The position numbers and the translations under genes are program-made. Shown in pieces: positions 42,248 through 50,596 of a DNA stretch of 64,000 nt. Numbering within the stretch: position 1 is the stretch's first letter; every line of letters begins with the position of its first letter. Origin of the DNA: Syntrophus buswellii (GTDB taxonomy: Bacteria; Desulfobacterota; Syntrophia; Syntrophales; Syntrophaceae); the NCBI RefSeq assembly GCF_046097065.1, contig NZ_CP175563.1, positions 124,001 to 188,000 on the forward strand, given 5' to 3'. Under the pieces are notes generated by a model. It worked only from the letters and a program-made list of their open reading frames with translations, had not been told where the DNA came from and made no database searches.

Positions 42248-42614
42248 AACCAGATCTGAGAGTGTCCCGTGTGACTGGAACCAGAGCGAGCGGATGCTGG
42301 CCCGGACCTTCGAATCCTGGCGGGCCGAATTCCGAAGCATCCTCGAAGACCACCGCCGGGAAATCCAGGCTCGACTTGAGAAGATCGAGCGCGAAATCGA
42401 GAAGAAGTCGGACAAGGAGAACGTGGACCTTCTGGTGCGCAACATCCAGGACGATCTACGCCGGCACGCCGACGACATCAAGAACCTGCAGGCCGGGATC
42501 AACGAGAAGATGGGCGTCGAGACCATGTGGAAGGTGGTCGGTCTCGTGCTCACCGTCGGCGGTGCCGTGGGCGGCGTCGTCGGCTTTCTGGTCCACGTCC
42601 TGACGGGAAAATAG
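42240..42614 (+). CDS. coiled-coil protein with C-terminal membrane helix (XhlA-like)
   Basis: 124 residues. A long charged coiled coil (ILEDHRREIQARLEKIEREI, about 34-95) ends in one hydrophobic Gly-rich helix, VVGLVLTVGGAVGGVVGFLV (about 99-118). This is the build of hemolysin XhlA-like lysis accessory proteins. It overlaps the glycosyltransferase gene. It may cooperate with the protein at 40077 in lysis. Confidence 0.5.
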   Translation: MDETRSESVPCDWNQSERMLARTFESWRAEFRSILEDHRREIQARLEKIEREIEKKSDKENVDLLVRNIQDDLRRHADDIKNLQAGINEKMGVETMWKVVGLVLTVGGAVGGVVGFLVHVLTGK

Positions 42615-42616
42615 CC

Positions 42617-42880
42617 ATGGCAAGACCCCAGGCGAGACTCGGCGACATCTCCAGCCACGGCGGTGTGATCGTCACCGGCGCTCTTCGCACCTCCGTCAAC
42701 GGAAGACCCGCGGCGCGGCTGGGAGATCTGCACGTCTGCCCAATACCAGGACATGGTGTGACCCCCATCGTGACGGGGAGCCTCGACACCGCAACCGAGG
42801 GGCTGCCCAACGCGCGCATCGGCGACATCACGGCCTGCGGCGCGATCATCGTGACCGGCAGCCTGAATACCAACGACTGA
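42617..42880 (+). CDS. PAAR-repeat spike tip protein
   Basis: 87 residues. PQARLGDISSHGGVIVTG, GRPAARLGDLHVCPIPGHG and NARIGDITACGAIIVTG are PAAR repeats, with His/Cys ligands that hold a metal at the tip. PAAR proteins sharpen the spike of contractile tails and type VI secretion. It follows the spike gene with two genes between. Confidence 0.88.
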   Translation: MARPQARLGDISSHGGVIVTGALRTSVNGRPAARLGDLHVCPIPGHGVTPIVTGSLDTATEGLPNARIGDITACGAIIVTGSLNTND

Positions 42881-42889
42881 GGACCGAGG

Positions 42890-43216
42890 ATGGATTTCGA
42901 AGAATCGCAGTTTCACTACTGGGACGTCTTCCCCAAGACGGTCAAGGTGTCGCTCACCGAATGGCCGGTGACGATACCGCTTTCCGTGCGCGGCGCTCCC
43001 ACCGGGCAGATCGAGTTCGAATCCGCCGACTCCAACATCGCCTGGGTGGACGAAGACGGAAGGCTGAACCTCGGTTGGCAGGCGGGTGCGACGGTCGTCA
43101 TGGCTTACGACTCGGAAAATCGAGAGAGCGTCCGTTATATCCAGGTGGAGGTCGTCGATTACGGACAAGGCGGAGGCGGAGGGTACGACGGGTATGGCTA
43201 TGAGTATCCAACATAA
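42890..43216 (+). CDS. Ig-like domain protein, shorter paralogue
   Basis: 108 residues. FPKTVKVSLTEWPVTIPLSV, GQIEFESADSNIAWVDEDGR and GATVVMAYDSENRESVRYIQ form a bacterial Ig-like (Big-2-type) fold. The C-terminus is Gly/Tyr-rich (GQGGGGGYDGYGYEYPT). Its Ig-like part is repeated at the start of the next protein. Probably a virion decoration or fibre accessory protein. Confidence 0.5.
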   Translation: MDFEESQFHYWDVFPKTVKVSLTEWPVTIPLSVRGAPTGQIEFESADSNIAWVDEDGRLNLGWQAGATVVMAYDSENRESVRYIQVEVVDYGQGGGGGYDGYGYEYPT

Positions 43217-43934
43217 CCATACGATCTCTTACTGGGAACTTGCTCCGTCCTTGATCCGGGAACCGTATCGGGAGACGGAACAAGCGGTCCCGGTGGCGGT
43301 TATCGGATCGCCAGGGGGCGAGGTGCGGTTCGAGTCCGTCCATCCGGAAATCGCAAGGGTCGAGAACGGTGTGCTGCGCTTCGGCGCGACACCCGGCGCG
43401 ACCATCATCGTGGCCGAGGCAATCCGGGACGAGGTGGTGTCATCCCGCAGATACATCCAGGTCGACGTGGAGAAACCCAAAGCCGCGGCGGTGCTCGATT
43501 GGAGGTCATCCGGCTATGTGGAGCTTCTGCCGGACGGAACCTGGCATTTTTACTATTACACCGGCTGGTACGACGCTTCCGGCAGCAATATCCGCGTGAC
43601 CGGGGAGCTTGCATCGGAGGTGACCCTGGACCGGGACTACCTCCTCCGCTTCGATGTCTGGGGCGAGATCGAGAGCGTGGACGGGCCTTACTTCGATACG
43701 CTGGAACTCTATGTGAACGGATGGTTCATAAGGAGCTTCAATCCCACCTACGACGTGAACGGCGCACCGCTCAAGCCATACCCTATCCCACGCAGGACCG
43801 AGACCATCGACCTTTCCCAATTTGCAGGAAGCACGGTCACGTTGCGGTTTGTTTGGGACACGGGCGACGGCCAATACCAGAAGTTCGACGGCTGGTTCAT
43901 CCAGAACATCGAACTCATACCCATCGGAGGCTGA
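43194..43934 (+). CDS. Ig-like plus lectin-like domain protein, longer paralogue
   Basis: 246 residues. The first 95 (ISYWELAPSLIREPYRETEQ, GEVRFESVHPEIARVENGVL, GATIIVAEAIRDEVVSSRRY) align with the preceding protein. The rest (YVELLPDGTWHFYYYTGWYD, GPYFDTLELYVNGWFIRSFN, VTLRFVWDTGDGQYQKFDGW) looks like a jelly-roll carbohydrate-binding domain. ATG 43194 overlaps the previous gene by 23 bases; ATG 43200 is also possible. A surface-binding role is inferred. Confidence 0.5.
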   Translation: MAMSIQHNHTISYWELAPSLIREPYRETEQAVPVAVIGSPGGEVRFESVHPEIARVENGVLRFGATPGATIIVAEAIRDEVVSSRRYIQVDVEKPKAAAVLDWRSSGYVELLPDGTWHFYYYTGWYDASGSNIRVTGELASEVTLDRDYLLRFDVWGEIESVDGPYFDTLELYVNGWFIRSFNPTYDVNGAPLKPYPIPRRTETIDLSQFAGSTVTLRFVWDTGDGQYQKFDGWFIQNIELIPIGG

Positions 43935-43940
43935 CGGAAT

Positions 43941-44897
43941 ATGGTAGTCGGAAACGGATACGGTTACGGGTACGGAGAGGAAGGTGGCGGTCCGATCATC
44001 GAGCAGACGAGTTCATCGGAATCCCACTATGAACTTATGGCGCTGGCGCGTCTGCTTGCAGCCGGTCTCGGCGTGACGGACGGCGAGGGCGAGGAGCCAT
44101 ATCTCCGACAGATTCGAGACAGCCTGGCCGAGATCAAAGGCATTCTGCAGCAGAGTCACGACGCCTCCGAAGCCCTTCGGGCGGAAGCTCAAACGGTACT
44201 GGAGGCGCACGCCGAGAGCGCTCAGCAATACATGCACGTCGTGGATCAACCCACGCCGCAGGACTTTGATCCCTTCGTCGCCATGCCGGCGGGCACCGCC
44301 GTGAGAGACCTTCCCGACGGAGGACGCATTTTCACACTGGCCGACGGCGTCATGGTTCGGGTGGGACCGGATGGAAGACTGACGGCCATCGGTATGGATG
44401 GCTCTGTGACCCTTCTCGAACCCGCGCGCGGCGGCGTGGTGACGCTCCCCGACGGCCGAGAGCTAATGCTCAGGCCCGAGGCGGTTCGGGTAACCCACGA
44501 GGCGGCCGGAATTGAGGGCCTTCCCCTGGATATCGATCCGATACAGACCGCGCAAGGGCGCTACCGCATCGAGCTGCCTGGCGGATACCGGCTGGATGTG
44601 TTCCAGTCAGAGCGCACAGCCATGATCGGTAACCCCGCGGGCACCTCGGTGGTGCTCGGGATTTCCCGGATCGAAGGCGTGGGTGAGGATGTCGAGGTTC
44701 GTCTGGTACCCGGCGGGGCCAAAAGTTTCGCTGCCATGGAAAGCGGTCACAAGGGCGTCATCGAGGCCGACGGCACGATCCATGTCGCCATGGCGAACGG
44801 GTTGGACCTGGTCGTCCATTTCCCGGACGACGATGACTCCAATGGAGACACAGGTTCAGGCGGTTCGCCCGCCTGCATCTGCGAGGAGCGTGACTGA
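43941..44897 (+). CDS. tail module protein of unknown function
   Basis: 318 residues. Gly/Tyr-rich start (GNGYGYGYGEEGGG), recalling the end of the protein at 42890, then a helical part (YLRQIRDSLAEIKGILQQSH), then repetitive beta elements (DGGRIFTLADGVMVRVGPDG, GVVTLPDGRELMLRPEAVRV) and an acidic Cys-containing tail (DDDDSNGDTGSGGSPACICE). Probably a virion structural or adhesion protein; no family recognised. Confidence 0.5.
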   Translation: MVVGNGYGYGYGEEGGGPIIEQTSSSESHYELMALARLLAAGLGVTDGEGEEPYLRQIRDSLAEIKGILQQSHDASEALRAEAQTVLEAHAESAQQYMHVVDQPTPQDFDPFVAMPAGTAVRDLPDGGRIFTLADGVMVRVGPDGRLTAIGMDGSVTLLEPARGGVVTLPDGRELMLRPEAVRVTHEAAGIEGLPLDIDPIQTAQGRYRIELPGGYRLDVFQSERTAMIGNPAGTSVVLGISRIEGVGEDVEVRLVPGGAKSFAAMESGHKGVIEADGTIHVAMANGLDLVVHFPDDDDSNGDTGSGGSPACICEERD

Positions 44898-45352
44898 TGG
44901 TTCTGGACTTTCTCGGACGCGGGCTGAAGTTCCCCTTCCGCTTTCAGCGGCGGTCCGGGGGCGCGCAGGTCTCCTCGGCCACTTCCACCGAACATGAACA
45001 TATCCACGAGAGCATCATCCAGATTCTCGGCACCCGGCCGGGCGAACGCTTCATGCGCCCGGAATTCGGCTCGAAGCTCAAGGACCTTGTGTTCGAACCG
45101 AACGATGAGGTGCTGAAAGGCCTGATCCGCCATTACGTAATCGACGCCATAAAACGCTGGGAAAAGCGGGTTGTCATCACCGGCGTCTCCTTCGACGATT
45201 CTCCGTTGAACAAGGACAGCAATCTCCTCCCGGTCCGTATCGCCTACCGCGTCATCCAGAGCCAAGTGGAAGGCAACCTGGTCTATCCCTTTTACCGCGA
45301 ACCGCGCCAATCCGCTCCACCCCGACAGTTCCGCTCCGTCGCCGGTAAGTAA
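44897..45352 (+). CDS. baseplate wedge protein gp25 (GPW/gp25 family)
   Basis: 151 residues. HEHIHESIIQILGTRPGERF, MRPEFGSKLKDLVFEPND and WEKRVVITGVSFDD give the EPR/RPEFG pattern of gp25, the lysozyme-like wedge protein that starts sheath polymerisation. ATG overlaps the previous stop. The 3' end overlaps element copy G, and its C-terminal SVAGK is encoded inside the element. Confidence 0.85.
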   Translation: MVLDFLGRGLKFPFRFQRRSGGAQVSSATSTEHEHIHESIIQILGTRPGERFMRPEFGSKLKDLVFEPNDEVLKGLIRHYVIDAIKRWEKRVVITGVSFDDSPLNKDSNLLPVRIAYRVIQSQVEGNLVYPFYREPRQSAPPRQFRSVAGK

Positions 45353-45353
45353 C
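45322..45353 (+). promoter_or_regulatory. phage bipartite intergenic element, copy G
   Basis: CCGACA, 14 bases, CCGGTAAGTAAC, overlapping the end of the gp25 gene and lying 67 bases upstream of the baseplate J gene at 45420. I find no later copy, so this one would drive 45420-56319. Confidence 0.7.
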
Positions 45354-45419
45354 AAGCGGGTCCTCGTCCGGTTTGTCCGGCGGGATCACTTGTGACCGAA
45401 CCGCAACGGACGAACGGAA

Positions 45420-46829
45420 ATGGGCAGAGCGAGCATCGCTTACACGAACAAGGACTACGACTCCCTGCGCCGGGAATTGCTGGCGCGGGTGCCGCAACTC
45501 ACCGACCGCTGGACGGACTTCAACGCGTCCGACCTCGGCGTGGTGTTGCTGGAACTCTTCTGCGGCATCGGAGACATGCTGGCCTACTACCTCGACGCCC
45601 AGGCGGCGGAGGCATTCCTGCCCACCGCCCGCCAGCGGCAGAACGTCATCAATCTCTGCAAACTCATCAGCTACCGGCTCGACGGGCCGGTGGCCGCAAC
45701 CACCGCTTTGCGTTTTTCCCTGGCCGCGCCCCTCGACGCAGACCTGGTGATCCCAGCAGGAACGACGTGTAGGGCCCGTCTGGAAGAAAACGACATCGTG
45801 TTCGAGACGGCCGAAGACGCGACGATCCCTCGGAGCCGGACGAGCGTCGATGCGGGCGCGCGCCAGGGAAAACGCAAGACCGAGACCTTCACCGCCCATG
45901 AGGAAACGGGCGATCCGATCATCCTGGCCGGAAAGGAAATCGCACACGGTTCGATCCGTGTGTGGGAGCAGGACCAGGAATGGACCGCGGTCTCCCACTT
46001 CCAGGAAAGCGGCTCAGCTTCTCGCCACTTCATGGCCGAGACCGATGCGCTGGACATCACCCGGATCGTTTTCGGCGACGGATTGCGCGGAGCGGTTCCC
46101 GGCTCTGGCGCGGAAATCCGCGTCGAGTACCTCGAAACTCTCGGAGCCGAAGGCAACCTGGGTCCAAATCTCGTCACCGAGCTTCTCACGGCCATCTACC
46201 TCGACGGCGGTCTGGTTCCCCTCGCGGTAACCAACCCGCTCCCCGCGACCGGCGGAGCCGCCCGCGAGACGCTGGAGCACGCCCGAAAACAGGCTCCGGC
46301 CGAGGTCCGCTCGCTCTGGAAAGCGGTCACCAAGGAGGACTATCTGGCCTTGGCGGAGGGGTTCCCCGGTGTGGCCAAGGCCCAGGTCCTCGACGTCAAC
46401 GACTGCAAGAACATCCGCTACTACCAGGTCAACCTGGCCGTGGCCCCGGACGGCGGCGGTCCGCCGTCGACGCTTCTCAAGCAGGACCTCGCCGAATACC
46501 TGGAATCGCGCAAAGTCATCACCGTCGAGATCAACCTCTTCGATCCCGTCTATCGGCCGGTCTCGATTGACGCGGAGCTGTTCGCCTATGCCGGCGAGGA
46601 TCTCGACCTGGTCCGGAGCCGCGTCGAACAGGCATTGGCGGACTTCTTCGCCTTCGACCGCATGAGCTTCGGCGCACCGGTCCATTTTTCGGATCTGGTG
46701 GCGCTTCTGGACGGCGTGCGAGGCGTGAGCCACGTGCGCATGTACACGCCGACCCAGGACGTCGACATCCGCGCCGGTCAGATCGCGGCGCTCGGTCAAG
46801 TCAACCTCGACGTGCGGAGGGCGTCCTGA
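45420..46829 (+). CDS. baseplate J-like protein (gp6/gp47)
   Basis: 469 residues. YTNKDYDSLRRELLARVPQL, VLLELFCGIGDMLAYYLDAQ, AFLPTARQRQNVINLCKLIS, ALRFSLAAPLDADLVIPAGT, then GAVPGSGAEIRVEYLETLGA and LWKAVTKEDYLALAEGFPG are characteristic of the J family. It forms the wedge backbone together with gp25. It overlaps the next gene by one base. Confidence 0.85.
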   Translation: MGRASIAYTNKDYDSLRRELLARVPQLTDRWTDFNASDLGVVLLELFCGIGDMLAYYLDAQAAEAFLPTARQRQNVINLCKLISYRLDGPVAATTALRFSLAAPLDADLVIPAGTTCRARLEENDIVFETAEDATIPRSRTSVDAGARQGKRKTETFTAHEETGDPIILAGKEIAHGSIRVWEQDQEWTAVSHFQESGSASRHFMAETDALDITRIVFGDGLRGAVPGSGAEIRVEYLETLGAEGNLGPNLVTELLTAIYLDGGLVPLAVTNPLPATGGAARETLEHARKQAPAEVRSLWKAVTKEDYLALAEGFPGVAKAQVLDVNDCKNIRYYQVNLAVAPDGGGPPSTLLKQDLAEYLESRKVITVEINLFDPVYRPVSIDAELFAYAGEDLDLVRSRVEQALADFFAFDRMSFGAPVHFSDLVALLDGVRGVSHVRMYTPTQDVDIRAGQIAALGQVNLDVRRAS

Positions 46830-48400
46830 TGTCCTCCTACTTCGAAAAGAAACTCATCGACCTGCTTCCGCCTCTCTACCGCGAAAAGGATGAGTCCGGC
46901 GATCTGGATGCCTTTCTCAAGGTCCCGGCCGCGAGCCTGGACGAACTCAAAGCTCTGGCCGAGCGTTTCCCCGAGATCTTCGACGTCGGGCGGTGCGAGG
47001 CAAGGTTTCTGCCGTTTCTCGGAGAGATCGTCGGCCACCGCTTCGATCCCACCGTAAACGCGTCGGCCCAGCGGCGTCTCATCCGCGAGGCCGTGGAGAT
47101 TTACCGGCGCAAGGGCACCATACCCGCCATCGGCCGATCGCTCGTTGACATCGGGTGGGAAGGGCGCATCGAGGAGACTTTCCACAAGGCGCTGCGTCTG
47201 AACCGCCGTTCGGTTGTCGGACGGGCGAAGCTTCCCGGGCTGATCTACAGCCTGGGCGTCTACCGCATCGACAGCGACAATCTCGTCCAGGGAGTCCGGG
47301 ACGCTCTGCCCTTCCATCATCCCGCGGGTACGCGGGTCTTCTTCCTGCAGTGGCTCTACACGCTCCTGTCCATGGAGTCGGATTTCGAGGCGGCCATAAA
47401 GAAGGTCGTCGAGCGGGTGTGCCTCGGGCATCTGCACGAAACGTTCGTGGTCAACCACAATGCCCTGAACACGGATTTCCATCTCACCCGCAAGAACAAG
47501 ACCTGGGGTTGGTGGCGGATCACCGACGGCACCACGCTCATGCAGGATATCGAGCGAGCCGCGGTGTGCGTCTCCCGCTGGCATGGCCGCTCGCCCCGGT
47601 TCCGCCTGAACACCGGCAACCTCAACGCCGAACGCCTGCCGAACCTGTGGATCAGCGAACGACGTGCGGCGTTCTGCTGCGAGATCGAAACCAAACCCGT
47701 AGTGGAACCCGGCGTCTCGTTCATCCGGCTGGCGGGCCAAGATTTGAACCGCTCCCGTCTGAACCGCTCCGCGCAGCCTTGCCGGATCAAGTTCCGCCAG
47801 AAAGACATGCTCTCGGAAGCCGTCCAGGATGCGCCCGACCTCGCGGGAGACCGCCGCACGCACCGGTACGGGAAGCGGTCGCGGCTCTCCCATTGGTTCC
47901 GCGTCGGGCATTCGAGGCTCGGAAGGGACGACAAGGTCTCCGGCGCTGCCGTGGGCCGTCACCTCTTCATCACCGCTTACGCCGACGCTCAGTGGTCGGA
48001 GGTATCCGGCGCATGGGACATCGTAGACCGCTGGCGCGCCCGCAGGCCCGGCTTCTCCCTGAACAACAAGGCGCTCAACCTCGCCGAACTGACCGACGCC
48101 TATGTGACCGAGGCCCGCGCATCCTTCGAGATGGACGTGGACACGGGCATTCCGCGCCGAAGACGCGTGGAGACGCTTCTGCTCAACCGCCGCAGGCTGA
48201 ATCACACAGGCTTGCTCCTGTCCGTGGACCGGACCCGGCCCATGCGGCTCGGCTCGATGCCGCTCAACGCCTCGGGCTTCCGCAAGTCGAAGCCTTGCCT
48301 TCGCTGGCGTTTCCGTCAGCGGGACGATCACGCCCAGGTGACAGCCTGTTTCGAGGCGGCGGCGAACCAATACACGGTCACCCAATGGCCGGCGGCATAG
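46829..48400 (+). CDS. tail protein I-like baseplate wedge protein with duplicated C-terminus
   Basis: 523 residues. The first 190 (LIDLLPPLYREKDESGDLD, RFLPFLGEIVGHRFDPT, GTIPAIGRSLVDIGWEGRI) match the P2 gpI/tail protein I family, which attaches fibres to the wedge. The C-terminal 320 residues hold two related blocks (SPRFRLNTGNLNAERLPNLW / RPGFSLNNKALNLAELTDAY) each followed by an F(x)3E(x)3TG-like stretch and a LNRxRLN segment, so a fibre-docking domain has been duplicated. Confidence 0.75.
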   Translation: MSSYFEKKLIDLLPPLYREKDESGDLDAFLKVPAASLDELKALAERFPEIFDVGRCEARFLPFLGEIVGHRFDPTVNASAQRRLIREAVEIYRRKGTIPAIGRSLVDIGWEGRIEETFHKALRLNRRSVVGRAKLPGLIYSLGVYRIDSDNLVQGVRDALPFHHPAGTRVFFLQWLYTLLSMESDFEAAIKKVVERVCLGHLHETFVVNHNALNTDFHLTRKNKTWGWWRITDGTTLMQDIERAAVCVSRWHGRSPRFRLNTGNLNAERLPNLWISERRAAFCCEIETKPVVEPGVSFIRLAGQDLNRSRLNRSAQPCRIKFRQKDMLSEAVQDAPDLAGDRRTHRYGKRSRLSHWFRVGHSRLGRDDKVSGAAVGRHLFITAYADAQWSEVSGAWDIVDRWRARRPGFSLNNKALNLAELTDAYVTEARASFEMDVDTGIPRRRRVETLLLNRRRLNHTGLLLSVDRTRPMRLGSMPLNASGFRKSKPCLRWRFRQRDDHAQVTACFEAAANQYTVTQWPAA

Positions 48401-48409
48401 GAGAGATCG

Positions 48410-49003
48410 ATGGCGATACATCTGTACGAAGACATCACATTGGCACAGAGGATATCCGAGGGCGACCTCGCGAATCCCGATGACGACACCTACAACGGCA
48501 CGGACGGGGAAGCGAAAGACAAGGAGCTGTTCGTAGCCAACGAACAGACGATCCTCGCCGCGGCCCTGGCATCGGGGGGAACCTCGCTGCAGCTTTCCGC
48601 GCCTCTCTTCACCGACGGCGAAATCATCGTCGTCGACGACGAACAGATGCGCATCCTGAACGGCGGCGGGACGACCATTCTTGCCGTGGAACGCGGCTAT
48701 GGCGGCACAATCCCGGCCGCCCATGATCCGGGTGCCGCGGTCTATTCCGGGTACGACTATACCGGGCTGGTGATCGAACCGGTGGATGTCGCCGGCGGCA
48801 ACGAGTCGGCTTGGTACGCGCTGGCCCTGACACAGGCTGGTCTCGATACCGCCGTCGACGGCGCACCGCTCAACTTGGGCGACAAGGCCCATCACATGAC
48901 CATCTCGTTCTGGCGTCGCTGCACGGTGCCGTCAGGAACGCCGGTGCAAAACAAGACCGACCTCAAACTCCGGCTCACCGGTACGGAGAACCCGATCCTG
49001 TAG
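48410..49003 (+). CDS. baseplate/fibre region protein of unknown function
   Basis: 197 residues, beta-rich: LFVANEQTILAAALASGGTS, GEIIVVDDEQMRILNGGGTT, ILAVERGYGGTIPAAHDPGA. The motif of a position value followed by RGY(G)GT and AAHxxGA is common in phage tail structural proteins. No catalytic motif. It starts 10 bases after the tail protein I gene. Confidence 0.55.
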   Translation: MAIHLYEDITLAQRISEGDLANPDDDTYNGTDGEAKDKELFVANEQTILAAALASGGTSLQLSAPLFTDGEIIVVDDEQMRILNGGGTTILAVERGYGGTIPAAHDPGAAVYSGYDYTGLVIEPVDVAGGNESAWYALALTQAGLDTAVDGAPLNLGDKAHHMTISFWRRCTVPSGTPVQNKTDLKLRLTGTENPIL

Positions 49004-49012
49004 GAGGAACGC

Positions 49013-49999
49013 ATGGCCTATCACAGCACATCCGGGACCGCTTCAAACACCGCGGATTTCCTCGTCCGCCTGAAAGACTTCCTCGTGGGAACGGTCGGCT
49101 GGACCCTTCGGGACGACCGCTCCGGCGACGCCGAGCCCAGTTATGTGCTGGCCTCCACGGGAGAGAGCGGTGCCGAAGACATCTTCCTCCGGTTCGTCAA
49201 CGACGCCTCCGCCGACCGAATCGCGGTCCGCGCCTACCTGTACTGGGACGCGGCGACACATGCGGGGGTGAAGGAAGCGTTCAACACCAGCTACACCTAC
49301 ATCAAGACCGTGGATGCTTCCGCTTTCCTGTATTGGATTTACGCGGACAAGGATCACGTCTTCATCGTGACCAAGATCGCAGCCGTCTACTACGCGCATT
49401 ACTGCGGGCTCTTGAAGCGGTTCTGGTCCGGAGCCGTCGCCGTCACGCAGGCGGCCGCATCTCCGGGTTCAGGCGTCACACTGCAGGTCAACGACGCTTC
49501 CATCTTCAGGGTCGGGGGTTATTACCTGATCAAGGACAACGCCGGGATCGAGCGCGTTCAGGTGACGGCGGTGGATACTGTCGCATCCCCCAATACCGTC
49601 ACTCTGGCGAGCCTCGTCGCAGCCTATGCGCTGGGAGCGAAGATCGGCGAGGACCCGCAGCCGGTCGTCGTCGGTCACTACCAGTCCCCGGGCAGCTTCT
49701 ACGCCCTCAATAAGTTCGATGGCTGGGCGAGCGCGACCGGTCAGGCCGGTTCGTGCGGCGCGGCCCACGGGGGTTTCCAAACCGCCAGCAATCCCGATCA
49801 GCGCCAGGGGCTCATCACGTTGTTTCCGTGGCTCGCTGCCCATACGACGGCGGCCTACAAGGAGCTGCGGGGCGAACTGATCGAGGTCTACGCCCACGGC
49901 GGCGGGATCACGGACTCCGAAGATGTCCTCGATCTCGGCGGAGTCACCTACAAGATCTTCAACCTGTCCGGTCCGGGCTGGTGCGCGGTGAAGGAGTGA
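49013..49999 (+). CDS. tail fibre region structural protein
   Basis: 328 residues: AYHSTSGTASNTADFLVRLK, FLVGTVGWTLRDDRSG, DIFLRFVNDASADRIAVRAY, and a later VTLQVNDASIFRVGGYYLIK resembling a segment of the previous protein. Pattern and place suggest a virion protein near the fibres. GGAGG precedes the start. No specific function assigned. Confidence 0.55.
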   Translation: MAYHSTSGTASNTADFLVRLKDFLVGTVGWTLRDDRSGDAEPSYVLASTGESGAEDIFLRFVNDASADRIAVRAYLYWDAATHAGVKEAFNTSYTYIKTVDASAFLYWIYADKDHVFIVTKIAAVYYAHYCGLLKRFWSGAVAVTQAAASPGSGVTLQVNDASIFRVGGYYLIKDNAGIERVQVTAVDTVASPNTVTLASLVAAYALGAKIGEDPQPVVVGHYQSPGSFYALNKFDGWASATGQAGSCGAAHGGFQTASNPDQRQGLITLFPWLAAHTTAAYKELRGELIEVYAHGGGITDSEDVLDLGGVTYKIFNLSGPGWCAVKE

Positions 50000-50003
50000 T
50001 CCC

Positions 50004-50135
50004 ATGGCGGTGAGGCAAGGCAACAAAAAGGAGATCGCGGCGAATGCCGGACGCTCAATCCCGATGTTCCGGGTGGTCCGGAACGTCGGCAAGGCGAACA
50101 GAATCACCGGGAGGTTGAGACGTGGCAATCCGTAA
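50004..50135 (+). CDS. 43-residue basic protein
   Basis: A short gene, too small for a 60-codon cutoff: ATG 50004 with GGAG at about 49992-49995, 43 codons, stop at 50133. The product is strongly basic (QGNKKEIAANAG; RITGRLRRGNP). It overlaps the next gene by 14 bases, in the pattern of its coupled neighbours. Function unknown. Confidence 0.45.
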   Translation: MAVRQGNKKEIAANAGRSIPMFRVVRNVGKANRITGRLRRGNP

Positions 50136-50583
50136 TGGAAACCGATTCTTCGTCCAGCCATCCGCCGGGCCCGTGATTCCGATGAACCGCGCCCAGATGC
50201 CGGCCATCCCGGCGGTTGTATTCGAGGCCGTCGGCGCGGCATCCGAGACGCGGACAACCCGCCGAGACGCGGACGCGGCCCTGCGGATCACGGCGGAGGT
50301 GGACGTCCCCGCCGACATCCAGGCCGTGATCGTGCAGCCGGTCGTGCGGAGCTTCGACCTGCGGGGGTGGGTGGTCCGTTTCCCGATGGTCCTTTCCAAT
50401 ACAGCCCTCCGGATTCACCGGCCGGTCGAACGGCGGAGCGATACCCGTTCCGCGGTGTTCGCCGAGATCGAGCGGACGGCGGACTTGAAACAACTTGTGG
50501 TGCGCGAGACAGCCCGTCAAGCGGAAGCGCGCCAGACCGTCTTCGCCGTGCTGATCCGCGAAGGCCACACGATACAGACCTGA
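50122..50583 (+). CDS. phage protein of unknown function
   Basis: 153 residues. VQPSAGPVIPMNRAQMPAIP, ALRITAEVDVPADIQAVIVQ, then Arg-rich alternating stretches (RRDADA, RRSDTRSA, RQAEARQ). No known family. GTG 50122 is preceded by GGGAGG. It lies among fibre genes and may be a structural or assembly component. Confidence 0.5.
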   Translation: MAIRNGNRFFVQPSAGPVIPMNRAQMPAIPAVVFEAVGAASETRTTRRDADAALRITAEVDVPADIQAVIVQPVVRSFDLRGWVVRFPMVLSNTALRIHRPVERRSDTRSAVFAEIERTADLKQLVVRETARQAEARQTVFAVLIREGHTIQT

Positions 50584-50596
50584 AGGAGGAATACGA

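Noticed and set aside
9035..45353. GTAAGTA in the repeated element as an intron 5' splice site
   Set aside because: Resembles a eukaryotic donor only by chance; no intron RNA motifs, no maturase, and genes on either side are complete.
9035..45353. Repeated element as a sigma-54 promoter
   Set aside because: No TGGCAC-N5-TTGCA pattern with the required GG and GC spacing.
46796..48895. Minus-strand 699-codon frame opposite the tail protein I gene
   Set aside because: Shadow of a GC-rich plus-strand gene; crosses real gene boundaries and has no domain or ribosome site.
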